DNA from: Leptolyngbya subtilissima AS-A7
GTDB taxonomy: Bacteria > Cyanobacteriota > Cyanobacteriia > Phormidesmidales > Phormidesmidaceae
Length of the DNA stretch: 64,000 nt
Assembly (NCBI RefSeq): GCF_039962255.1
Contig: NZ_JAMPKY010000011.1
Coordinates: forward strand, 1 to 64,000
Reading direction: 5' to 3'
In this document: positions 7,894 to 15,416 of the stretch, one piece after another
How the letters are laid out: the number at the start of each line of letters is the position of its first letter
Numbering within the stretch: the stretch's first letter is position 1
Translations under genes and position numbers: made by a program
The notes under the pieces: generated by a model
Seen by the model: only the letters and a program-made list of their open reading frames with translations
Told to the model about the DNA's origin: nothing
The model's database searches: none

Positions 7894-8177
7894 GCGTATT
7901 TTCTGTAGAGTCGCAGAACCAACCCTGGCTGAGAGAGACGGTTCAGGCCTTCTTTGAAACCGTAGCCTGGGATGGGCGATCGGTTCTCGCCGTTCCGGGG
8001 CTGGGGTCAAGCGCCCGGTCAGAGTCGACCATGACCATGACCGTCGGCGATTTCTTCCAAAACATCGCCTGGGATGGACAGCCCATCGTCGGGGTACCAA
8101 TCTCTCCCCTAGCCACAACGACCACTCCCGCGGCTGACCCCAATCTCGATTTAACCCTGGACGATCTATTTGGCTAG
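7890..8177 (+). CDS. Small protein with duplicated FF-x3-AWDG motif (Slr0145 position)
   Basis: 95 residues, largely low-complexity linkers around two copies of a 20-residue motif. T17-V-Q-A-F-F-E-T-V-A-W-D-G ends V-P at 36; T51-V-G-D-F-F-Q-N-I-A-W-D-G ends V-P at 70; a truncated third echo LTLDDLFG sits at the C-terminus. T, V, FF, AWDG and VP are identical between copies. This looks like a multivalent adaptor with short binding motifs rather than an enzyme. It starts in the ATGA overlap with the upstream V4R gene and occupies the place of slr0145 in the Synechocystis order. I know no established function. Confidence 0.7.
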   Translation: MSVFSVESQNQPWLRETVQAFFETVAWDGRSVLAVPGLGSSARSESTMTMTVGDFFQNIAWDGQPIVGVPISPLATTTTPAADPNLDLTLDDLFG

Positions 8178-8259
8178 TCCTTGCCATTGCTTAGCCTGCT
8201 AGCCGACGGTAAGCGCCATCAACTCGACCACCTGCGCCCCACTTCCCCGGAGATTTGCC

Positions 8260-8748
8260 ATGACCTTCAAGCTCGATACCCTATTTGACTCGCCTGAAAA
8301 GCAATACCTCGACGCCAACGACCTCAGCGTTCTGAGCCAGTACGTCAGCTCAATTCCGGAGCGGATGGCAGTCTACCGCACCCTGCGGGACCAAGAAATT
8401 GCCATTATGCAGCCCATTGCCGATGCCCTGCAGCAGCAGGCCGGACACCCCGAGCCTTTAGTCGAGCGCAGTGTGCGCAATGGGCTGATGGTGCTGCGCT
8501 ACGCCGCCATGGCCATGCTGCTCGACGACGACGGCTTTGTGGAAGAGCGCTTGCAGGGCTGGCTGCCCGAGATGGTTAAAGCTTACGAAACCCAGGCGGT
8601 CGATCAACAGCTGTTTCAGCTGCTGATGCAGCAGTTGGCCAAGGTCTTTTCGCCGGCCCAGCTCAACCTGCTCAAGCCCAGCATTGAAAAGGCTAAAAGT
8701 CTGATGCTCAATACTCGCGAAACCGTCACCCTAGCCGGGTTGCTCTAG
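8260..8748 (+). CDS. Phycobilisome-domain-like protein without cysteine (B)
   Basis: 162 helical residues, paralogous to the product at 6438: LSQYVSSIPERMAVYRTLRDQEIAIMQPIADAL aligns with LGSVSTRLRAYQKIQGAEQQIINQVLTRL, and VRNGLMVLRYAAMAMLLDDDGF with TVRVLRYSATALLLNDSEW. It contains no cysteine at all, so no covalent bilin is possible. Its N-terminus KLDTLFDS resembles the C-terminal LTLDDLFG of the preceding small protein. It occupies the position of slr0146 between the small protein and the second V4R gene. An ATG with CCGGAGA about 11 nt upstream supports the start. Confidence 0.6.
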   Translation: MTFKLDTLFDSPEKQYLDANDLSVLSQYVSSIPERMAVYRTLRDQEIAIMQPIADALQQQAGHPEPLVERSVRNGLMVLRYAAMAMLLDDDGFVEERLQGWLPEMVKAYETQAVDQQLFQLLMQQLAKVFSPAQLNLLKPSIEKAKSLMLNTRETVTLAGLL

Positions 8749-8845
8749 GCATAACTAGCGGTTTGGCCGTTGGGGGTTGCCCCCGTCCCGCCAGTGCTCG
8801 GCGGGTCTGACCACCATCATCACTACCCTGTGAAGGACGTTAACT

Positions 8846-9508
8846 ATGGTTTCTGTTGCCGATTTACTCACCGATGGCCGGCTGCCCGGCAACTACTTTG
8901 CCCAAGATCTCTATGTGCGGGGCTCGACCGAGCTGGGTCTGCTGGAAAATCGTCGCGGCGATCGCCTATTGGCCATCCCTGACTCGCTGCTCCAGGCCAT
9001 TTATTCTGGGCTAGAAAAAGAAACTGGTCAGGCGTCGGGGCTAGTGCTCTACAACTGTGGCCGCTGGTGGGGCAAAAATTTCTACGCCCGCTTCTGTGAA
9101 GAGCTAGCCGACTACTACAAGCAGCCCCTCTCCAGCCTGTCGATGGCCGAATTTCTCCAGTCGCTACAGCAGTGTTGGAAGACCCACGGCTGGGGCCAGA
9201 TTCATCTGGATATTACCTACCGCGATCGCGGTTTTTTAGGGGTAGAAATCTGGCATTCTCCTTTCACTGCCGCTGCCCCCCAGGGCCAAAAAACGGCAGG
9301 CGACCTAGAGCGCGGCATTCTTGAAATCTTCTTTAGCCAGCTCACCGGGCGCGAGCTGCGCTGTGCCCAAACCAGCTGCACAGCCAAGGGCGACGACTGC
9401 AATCGCTTTGTTTTGGGCTTACAAAAGCGGCTACAGCCTGTAGAAGCTCTGGTGGCCAATGGCCAAGCCCACCAGGCCATTATGCAAACCCTTATGCAGC
9501 AGGGGTAA
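8846..9508 (+). CDS. V4R-domain protein (Slr0147-like)
   Basis: 220 residues. The N-terminal part (FAQDLYVRGSTELGLLENRRGDRLLAIPDSLL) leads into a V4R domain about 60-190 (GLEKETGQASGLVLYNCGRWWGKNFYARF, WKTHGWGQIHLD). It ends in the cysteine cluster CAQTSCTAKGDDCNRFVLG (C-x4-C-x6-C). A helical tail follows. It parallels the V4R gene at 7210 but is divergent in sequence. The kinase gene starts 7 nt past its stop, so the two are co-transcribed. The ligand and biochemical activity are not known from sequence; a link to photosystem II assembly is inferred from the Synechocystis operon. Confidence 0.8.
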   Translation: MVSVADLLTDGRLPGNYFAQDLYVRGSTELGLLENRRGDRLLAIPDSLLQAIYSGLEKETGQASGLVLYNCGRWWGKNFYARFCEELADYYKQPLSSLSMAEFLQSLQQCWKTHGWGQIHLDITYRDRGFLGVEIWHSPFTAAAPQGQKTAGDLERGILEIFFSQLTGRELRCAQTSCTAKGDDCNRFVLGLQKRLQPVEALVANGQAHQAIMQTLMQQG

Positions 9509-9515
9509 ACACACG

Positions 9516-11342
9516 GTGGCCCTCACCCGGCAAATTCGGCGATCGCAGTATTACACCTTGGGGCTGGTAGGGCACGGGCAGTTTGGCCGAGTCTACTGCG
9601 CCATCCACCGCAAAACTGGGGAACTGGTGGCGATTAAAGACCTCCACAAAGACCGCTTTCCCACCCATAAGTTTTTGCGAGAGCTGCGGTTTTTAATTAG
9701 CCTTGAACACCCCAGCATTGTCACCTGCCATGCCCTAGAGCATTCCACCAGCGGTCGCCAGTTGGTGCTTGACTACTGCGAGGGGGGCACGCTGCGATCG
9801 CTGCTCGAAAGCGACACAGTACTCACTGTGCAGGAGGTGCTGGGATTTACCCTAGACATTCTCGCCGCCCTGGAGTGCGCCCATCGCCAAGGCATTGTGC
9901 ACTGCGACATCAAGCCCGAAAACATTCTCATGGAGCTGACGCCTGGGGGCTGGGTGGCGCGGGTCTCCGATTTGGGCATTGCCCGCCTCAGCCAGGAAGC
10001 CAAAGAGGCCGATATGGGTCATACCGGCTCCCCCGCCTACATGGCCCCAGAGCGATTTTATAACCAGCATCCTCCTGCTGCCGACCTCTACGCTGTGGGC
10101 ATTATTTTGTATGAGCTGCTGCTGGGTCAGCGGCCCTTTTCGGGCACTCCTATGGAGTTGATGGTGGCTCACCTCAATCGGCCACCGATTGTGCCCGTCC
10201 AGGTTGCCGAGCCCTTTAGCCAGGTGCTGCGCAAAGCGCTACAAAAGCTGTTGCCCAAGCGCTACTTCAGCGCCCAAGCCATGCGCGCCGACCTGACGGC
10301 GATTTATCAGACTTACCAAACCCAGGGACTGCTGAGTCAGCCCGCCTGTGCCAAAGCGCTGCCAGAGCTAGATTTGGCCTCAGATTTGCCCTTTGTAGCG
10401 CTGCCTCACCCCACGGTGGTGATGGGCTTGGTGCCCCGACCCCATCAAAGCCATCTGATGGTGACCTGTAGCCAGCAGCGGGTATGGTTTTATCACTGGC
10501 CTCAAGCAGGTATGGCTACACCTCAGGCCAGTCAAGGCTTTGCGCTGCCCGCGCCAGTGCAAAGGTTTCTGCCAACTCCCCAGGGAGGCTTTTTGGTCAC
10601 CACAGAATCGCTGCACCTGTTGTCGATGACCCACGGTTTAGGCTGTGTTGCCCAAGGCATTTGCCCCGATGGGGTGGCGGTTGCCCCCAATGGGCGCTGG
10701 TTTGCCACCGCTACCCAGGTTGCCAAAGACTTATTCCGCGTAGCTGTGCGTCAGTTGACAATGCCACCGGAGCAAGGGGTCAAAATATCGGCACCGCGAA
10801 CAGCTGCGGTCGCCGCTGCGGATGGGGATAAACTAGTTACCCTTCTCGCTCCAGACAACCGCCACGCAGCGTTGGTAGTGCGCCGGGGTAGCCGTACGCT
10901 GTTTCACGGAGTAACCCGCCGGGGTACTTATCTCGGGGCAGTTGCTGCCTCGGTGCCCATTTACAATTTGGTGCCCACCCGCACCCCCTATCGTTACCTT
11001 GCCCTAGAGGAAAACTGCCCCAATGCTCTGCTGATCGTCGACCTGAAGCCATTTAGGATGCTGCGTTACCGGGTCGATATTTCACCACACTGGCTGTTTG
11101 AGACAGCTGTAGGCTACGGGCTGCTCAGCCAAGAGGGAGAATTTTTGCTGATTAACGATGAAGGCCGCGTCATCAATCGTACGGCTGGGCTGCCTCGACC
11201 GCAGGCTATGGTACCCCTACACTCTAAAACTAGCCCTGACAAATCAGCGCCGATTCAATATCTGTGGAGCGTCAGCGAAGCTGCGAGCAGTCGTATTTAC
11301 CCTGTTGATCTAGCCGATTTAGCTCCAGACATTCTGTTTTAA
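9516..11342 (+). CDS. Serine/threonine protein kinase, SpkG-like
   Basis: 608 residues from the GTG at 9516, which has AGGGG 10 nt upstream and does not overlap the V4R gene; an ATG at 9459 would overlap it by 50 nt. The Hanks-type kinase domain spans about 12-280: glycine loop GHGQFGRV (19-26), Lys41 in VAIK, catalytic loop HCDIKPEN with Asp131, DLG in place of DFG (152-154), and GSPAYMAPE. HCD and DLG are mild variants compatible with activity. The C-terminal 300 residues have repeated beta-strand-like blocks (VMGLVPRPHQSHLMVTCSQQ, LPTPQGGFLVTTE, GVAVAPNGRWFATAT), suggesting a propeller-like sensor. No transmembrane segment is seen. In Synechocystis, spkG (slr0152) closes the same cluster. 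Confidence 0.85.
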   Translation: MALTRQIRRSQYYTLGLVGHGQFGRVYCAIHRKTGELVAIKDLHKDRFPTHKFLRELRFLISLEHPSIVTCHALEHSTSGRQLVLDYCEGGTLRSLLESDTVLTVQEVLGFTLDILAALECAHRQGIVHCDIKPENILMELTPGGWVARVSDLGIARLSQEAKEADMGHTGSPAYMAPERFYNQHPPAADLYAVGIILYELLLGQRPFSGTPMELMVAHLNRPPIVPVQVAEPFSQVLRKALQKLLPKRYFSAQAMRADLTAIYQTYQTQGLLSQPACAKALPELDLASDLPFVALPHPTVVMGLVPRPHQSHLMVTCSQQRVWFYHWPQAGMATPQASQGFALPAPVQRFLPTPQGGFLVTTESLHLLSMTHGLGCVAQGICPDGVAVAPNGRWFATATQVAKDLFRVAVRQLTMPPEQGVKISAPRTAAVAAADGDKLVTLLAPDNRHAALVVRRGSRTLFHGVTRRGTYLGAVAASVPIYNLVPTRTPYRYLALEENCPNALLIVDLKPFRMLRYRVDISPHWLFETAVGYGLLSQEGEFLLINDEGRVINRTAGLPRPQAMVPLHSKTSPDKSAPIQYLWSVSEAASSRIYPVDLADLAPDILF

Positions 11343-12270
11343 TCTGAGTTTGACATTAGGTTTAGGAAGTTCGACAGCAGATTTATCGCCCTCAAATTGG
11401 GGCAAGAATTGGAGCTATCAAAGGGCGTGGCTAACACTTCGTCACTGCGCTTTTACAAGGATGCAAGTGGTAGCAAAGCATTCTTCAAATCAATAGCTAG
11501 CCAAAACATTAGTAGTCTACTCATTAGGGGTGGGCTGAGTGCCGCTTAGGTAGGTTTCCTAAGTGCAGAATGTCTTAGCTCTGGAAATTTGGTAGTGACA
11601 GTAAATGTTGTGATTAGCCATCGCTAGCTCGATTAAGAATGCTGCATTATCCTCGGTTGCGATGGCTATTGGTCAATGAACTGACCGGGTTTTGGCAGCA
11701 GCTAATATCTTAAGCGCAGTAGCCATCGCTATATTTGGTTGAATGTCATTGCGAAGTTGCGTCGCGTTCAGCCAAAGTTTAGTAGATATCAATTGTTGAC
11801 GTGTATTGCTCTACTGACTCAAGGTTTAAGGCACATCTTAAATGAAAAATACTTCTGCAAGTAAATCAAAGTATTTAAATCGAAACATCTGTAGCAGCAA
11901 AAAACGAGAAATACATAAGAATTGATTGAAATTGTCAAAATATAAAAAGTTGCATAATTTCATAGTTGCTATTAGCGATTTGACGGAAATTACGGAAGCA
12001 CATTCTCTATTCTATGGCAATAATAAAGAATATCAATGCCTGGGAAAGACTAGGGGAGCGATTCTCAACCTAATTCATGTTTGAAATAGATTGGCCTAAG
12101 AAAATTGTTTGGGCTTTTTGAGCCCTAAAAAACCATTTAGTTATTGGGTCGCTTTAATCCTGTCTGAGAAAGATGCACAATCTGCATCAAAACTAGGCCA
12201 TCAAGTCTGTTGCAGGCAGTAATTTTCCTGATTTCGAAAAACTGTTCATCTGTACTTTAAGGCATCCATT
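11343..12270. other. AT-rich 930-bp spacer
   Basis: No credible ORF. TAGCCATCGC occurs three times: 11615-11624 plus, 11659-11668 as its reverse complement, and 11720-11729 plus; the last is the first ten bases of TAGCCATCGCTATA (11720-11733), found again at 63705-63718. A small hairpin GGGCT-TTTTG-AGCCC lies at 12111-12125. AT-content rises towards the gene at 12271, suggesting an extended promoter or 5'UTR. Confidence 0.5.
11615..11733. repeat. TAGCCATCGC repeat cluster
   Basis: Three copies of a 10-mer in 120 bp, the second inverted, so that copies two and three form a 10-bp stem with a 51-nt loop. The copies with their flanks resemble scattered short repeats of cyanobacterial spacers. 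No mobile-element ORF is nearby. Confidence 0.5.
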
Positions 12271-12762
12271 ATGTCCACCGCTGTTATTTCACCTGTAGCT
12301 CAGTTGCGTTCTGAACTTGGCGACTTTAGTAGTATTATTTGCTTCAGAGCCTTAGTTGTTGGTACCGAAGAAGTCTTGGGTGAAAAGGCTGCTGCGATCG
12401 CCCTCATTGGTGCTGGCCGTCAGCGGGGTCGGCAAGTAGCAGAGCAATTAGGTCTTGCCGGGCAAGGTAGGTCGCTTGCATCTGTGGCTGAAGTACTTCA
12501 AGCTGCCCTGGGCAAGGATGGCACCCGACTCTGCATTGTTGATAAAATTGTCGAAGCCGAAGAAAAGATTTCAGTTTACTGTCGAGAGACGATTTGTTCG
12601 GCTGGAGAACCCGAAGGGTCTCCCCGTCAGCTCACTTTTACACTAGGAGCCATTCAAGGTGTGCTTGAGAGCGTCACAGGAAAGCGTTTGCGCGGCAAGC
12701 AAACGGAGTCTGTTCTGCGGGGCGGCAATTTTGACACGATCGAATTTGAAGTGATTGGTTAA
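12271..12762 (+). CDS. Conserved protein, weakly V4R-like
   Basis: 163 residues. I do not recognise a named gene. The C-terminal part (LTFTLGAIQGVLESVTGKRLRGKQTESVLRGGNFDTIEFEVIG) resembles the end of V4R/hydrocarbon-binding domains, with the G-A-x2-G-x3-x-V-T-GK pattern. The usual cysteine cluster is missing; the Cys residues present (ICF, LCIV, YCRETICSAG) are elsewhere. The central segment LGEKAAAIALIGAGRQRGRQVAEQLGL is compatible with an alpha/beta fold. Monocistronic, with 930 bp of AT-rich upstream DNA and a hairpin at 12787-12823 behind it. It may respond to the same signals as the V4R cluster upstream, but that is only proximity. Confidence 0.55.
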   Translation: MSTAVISPVAQLRSELGDFSSIICFRALVVGTEEVLGEKAAAIALIGAGRQRGRQVAEQLGLAGQGRSLASVAEVLQAALGKDGTRLCIVDKIVEAEEKISVYCRETICSAGEPEGSPRQLTFTLGAIQGVLESVTGKRLRGKQTESVLRGGNFDTIEFEVIG

Positions 12763-12786
12763 TTGGTTAAACCAAATGCTGCTTAG

Positions 12787-12823
12787 AGTCTGTAGTTCTT
12801 TTGTAGGAAGAGCTACAGACTTT
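12787..12823 (+). terminator. Hairpin terminator
   Basis: AGTCTGTAG (12787-12795) pairs with CTACAGACT (12813-12821), and inner TCTT/AAGA adds pairs; TTT follows. Located 25 bp after the V4R-like gene. Confidence 0.6.
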
Positions 12824-12865
12824 GACGTAATCAAAGTCTATCCATCCTCATAATTAATTAAAAAA

Positions 12866-12948
12866 TTTAGGTCTGGGTTGGATGAAACTAAGTGTATTCC
12901 TACCCCAAACTGGGTTTTGTTAGGTTCTGCTAGTGCGCCACCCAACCT
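12866..12948. repeat. Interspersed repeat with GCGCCACCCAACCT
   Basis: The stretch from GGTCTGGGTTGGATG to GCGCCACCCAACCT (12935-12948) looks like the common cyanobacterial spacer repeat built from GTTGGGT/ACCCAAC blocks. The same 14-mer recurs at 14488-14501, flanking the histidine kinase and its upstream spacer. Confidence 0.5.
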
Positions 12949-13060
12949 GCTCATAATTGTTGGGCAGTAACAAGTGTGGGCAATATTTTACGGGTGAGAC
13001 GGTGCTTTGCGGTTAAGGGGGGAACGAGAGTAGCTAAAACAGTGGAGCCGACAACGCTCC

Positions 13061-14227
13061 CTACGCTGACTGACGATCGCCTTCAATAGGGCATGACTGT
13101 GGCAGGCAGACGGTGAACGTTGTGCCCTCCTGCGCCGTCGAAGCGACCTCTACTGTGCCCCCGTGGGCAACAACGATCTCGCGCACAATGTACAAACCCA
13201 GACCGATGCTGCCTGGAACCCGTTGCACTACTGATTCTGGTATGGTGTGGCGCATGAGCGGGTCGAAGATTCTTCCTAGCATCTCCGACGAGATCGGCGG
13301 CCCTTCGTTATGCACGCTCAAGACCACGCTCGGTCCTTCTGAAGCGATCGATAGCTCGATCGGCTGCTCGGCTGATCCATGCTGAATTGCGTTGCCCATC
13401 AGGTTGGAGACGACTTGGCGGAGTCGGGCCGCATCCCAGTCGCCCATGAGGTGGCCGTCTGAGTGAAAGCGCAACGTTCGCTGCGGGTAGGCAACGCAGA
13501 ATTCCTCGAAGACTTGGCGACAGAGTGTTTCTAGATCAACTGGACCGCGCGTTAACGGTATTGAACTGCCCAGCCCCGTCGAGGCGAAGTCGATTAGGTC
13601 GCGGATCAACCGCGTGATCGCTTCCGTGTTGGTCTCGATCACCGACAGCGCTCTGGGAGAGTCTGGGTGTTTGTCTGAGGTGCGTGAGATCAGTTGTGCG
13701 GCCATGCTGATGGAGTTTAGCGGGCTGCGCAGGTCGTGGCCGAGGATGGCCAAGAACATGCGACGCGACTGATCGACACGACTGGTATAACTGCCGACGG
13801 CTGCGGCGAGCGATTGGTCGATCGACTCGTTAAAGCGGGTGATATCGTCGATGTCGTCGATATCAAGCTGCGGGCGACTCGTGCGCCACAGGCGGAGCAC
13901 ACTGGCACGCAGGGCGCGGTATTCAGAGACGACCTCCATGATGTCAAAGCCTGAACCCACGCGCGCCGCACCGTGCAGTACCGAGGCGTTGTCGAGCTGG
14001 TCACTCTCCTCACCAACAGCGCCGCCATGGCCTTTGGACTTGCTCGCATGCTGCGCAGGGCTTTGTCCGATCTGCATGTCCCGCGCGGCTGCCAGTAGCA
14101 TCGCCTCGGCGTCATCACGCAGGGCGAGCTTTGTCATCTTCATGCCGGGTGTGAGGCTGCGCGCAAACGCTTCCCATTCCACGAGGATGGGCTCGATGTT
14201 CCCAAGAATGAAGTCTGCCAGTCGCAT
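13061..14227 (-). CDS. Orphan sensor histidine kinase with RsbRD-like N-terminus
   Basis: 388 residues from the ATG at 14225-14227, chosen because GGAG lies 6 nt upstream; an ATG seven codons earlier (14248) has only a weak GAAG. Residues 1-150 look like the RsbRD N-terminal helical domain (MRLADFILGNIEPILVEWEAFARSL). The HisKA dimerisation helix contains LGHDLRSPLNS (phospho-His). The HATPase domain shows NLMGNAIQHG (N-box), GLGLYIVREIVVAHGG and EGTTFTV. No transmembrane segment, so a cytoplasmic sensor. No response regulator is adjacent. The gene contains no HIP1 octamer although flanking spacers do, and its N-terminal family is commoner in proteobacteria, so acquisition by transfer is possible. 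Confidence 0.85.
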   Translation of the reverse strand: MRLADFILGNIEPILVEWEAFARSLTPGMKMTKLALRDDAEAMLLAAARDMQIGQSPAQHASKSKGHGGAVGEESDQLDNASVLHGAARVGSGFDIMEVVSEYRALRASVLRLWRTSRPQLDIDDIDDITRFNESIDQSLAAAVGSYTSRVDQSRRMFLAILGHDLRSPLNSISMAAQLISRTSDKHPDSPRALSVIETNTEAITRLIRDLIDFASTGLGSSIPLTRGPVDLETLCRQVFEEFCVAYPQRTLRFHSDGHLMGDWDAARLRQVVSNLMGNAIQHGSAEQPIELSIASEGPSVVLSVHNEGPPISSEMLGRIFDPLMRHTIPESVVQRVPGSIGLGLYIVREIVVAHGGTVEVASTAQEGTTFTVCLPQSCPIEGDRQSA

Positions 14228-14487
14228 GGATTTCTCCGTTGGGAACATCTTCAGAATAGGGGCATGATACCGCTGGGGACGGCCAAAAAGACATCAGCCT
14301 AATGCCTCTCTAAGAGTGATTAGAGGGGTGATCGAGTAGAAACACGTCAGCTAATTGCGTCTGAGGGTGATTAGGTGAGAAAAACTCAGTGCAACTACCC
14401 CAAAGACTCACTATTCGGAAGGCAGTGCGTGTGGCTAATAGCTGCGATCGCCCTATCCATTAGGGGACGGAGAGCGATCGCACTGGA

Positions 14488-14501
14488 GCGCCACCCAACC
14501 T
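14488..14501. repeat. Second copy of GCGCCACCCAACCT
   Basis: Identical to 12935-12948. Just upstream (14290-14400), two imperfect copies of a roughly 50-bp unit share TCAGC-TAAT-GC-TCT and GTGATTAG, giving a small degenerate tandem duplication. Confidence 0.4.
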
Positions 14502-14510
14502 ACGCGACGG

Positions 14511-15212
14511 CTATATCAGCACGGCTTTATTGGTAAACACGCCCTCGGCGTCTACGTCATAGACAATCGGTACGCCCGTAGCCAGTTCTAGGCTAGCTAC
14601 GGCCTCTTCGCTGAGGCGATCGAGCACCATCAAAATCGATCGCAGCGAGTTGCCGTGAGCCGCCACCATCACATTTTTCCCGGCCTTTAGCTCTGGCAAA
14701 ATAGCTGCTTCAAAAAACGGCACTGTGCGCTTTACCGTATCCTCTAAGCTCTCGCCCCCCGGCGGTCGTACATTGAATGATCGCCGCCAGAGGTGAACCT
14801 GTTGCGCTCCAAATTTCAGCGACATTTCGGCTTTATTCAACCCTTGAAGATCGCCGTAGTAGCGCTCGTCTAGAGCGGGAGAGCGAATGATTTTGAGTTC
14901 TTTGTCGGGTTCGCCAAAGTGGCGATCCCAGCCGTGCCAGTCGGGTTCTGCCGGGTCGTGCCAGATGTAGGGTAGGCGGCCACCGCACACCTCACCGCAC
15001 TCGGTCAGACAAACGATCGCCGTTTCGATCGCCCGAATCAGCATGCTAGTGAAGCAGATATCGACGGTGTAGCCAGCATCGCGTAGTTTGCACGATGCGA
15101 TCGTCGCCTCGGCCCGCCCCCGCTCACTCATGGGAATATCGACCCAGCCGGTGAATTTGTTGACCGCATTCCACAGGCTTTGCCCGTGGCGGATCAAAAT
15201 GAGTTTAGCCAT
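14511..15212 (-). CDS. gpmA: 2,3-bisphosphoglycerate-dependent phosphoglycerate mutase
   Basis: 233 residues. LILIRHGQSLWN holds the phospho-accepting His of the RHG motif. FTGWVDIPMSERG, ERYYGDLQGLNKAEM, RRSFNVRPPGGESLEDT and VAAHGNSLRSI (second catalytic His) are all present. It interconverts 3- and 2-phosphoglycerate in glycolysis. Compared with E. coli GpmA there is an altered central stretch (HDPAEPDWHGWDRHFGEPDKEL) before the ERYYG motif, seen in some cyanobacterial versions. Monocistronic, followed by a repeat. Confidence 0.92.
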   Translation of the reverse strand: MAKLILIRHGQSLWNAVNKFTGWVDIPMSERGRAEATIASCKLRDAGYTVDICFTSMLIRAIETAIVCLTECGEVCGGRLPYIWHDPAEPDWHGWDRHFGEPDKELKIIRSPALDERYYGDLQGLNKAEMSLKFGAQQVHLWRRSFNVRPPGGESLEDTVKRTVPFFEAAILPELKAGKNVMVAAHGNSLRSILMVLDRLSEEAVASLELATGVPIVYDVDAEGVFTNKAVLI

Positions 15213-15416
15213 AGCGCAGGCCCGTGGGAGAGAACTATCTATAAGGGTAAGTATCCTTCCTTTGTAACCTTTAGGGATGTTTGACGGGGCAAAGCCAAAG
15301 CGGCGCTGGCGACAGGTCGCTGCTTTGGGGCCAAGCTCTCAAAATGCCAACCTGCAAATTTTTTTGCAATACTTTAGTAATACTCTTGTTGCTAAAGTCC
15401 CCTCGCTCAACTCTAT

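Noticed and set aside
7378-8187. 269-codon ORF on the minus strand
   Set aside because: Antisense to the V4R and small-motif genes, which carry clear domain signatures; typical shadow in GC-rich DNA.
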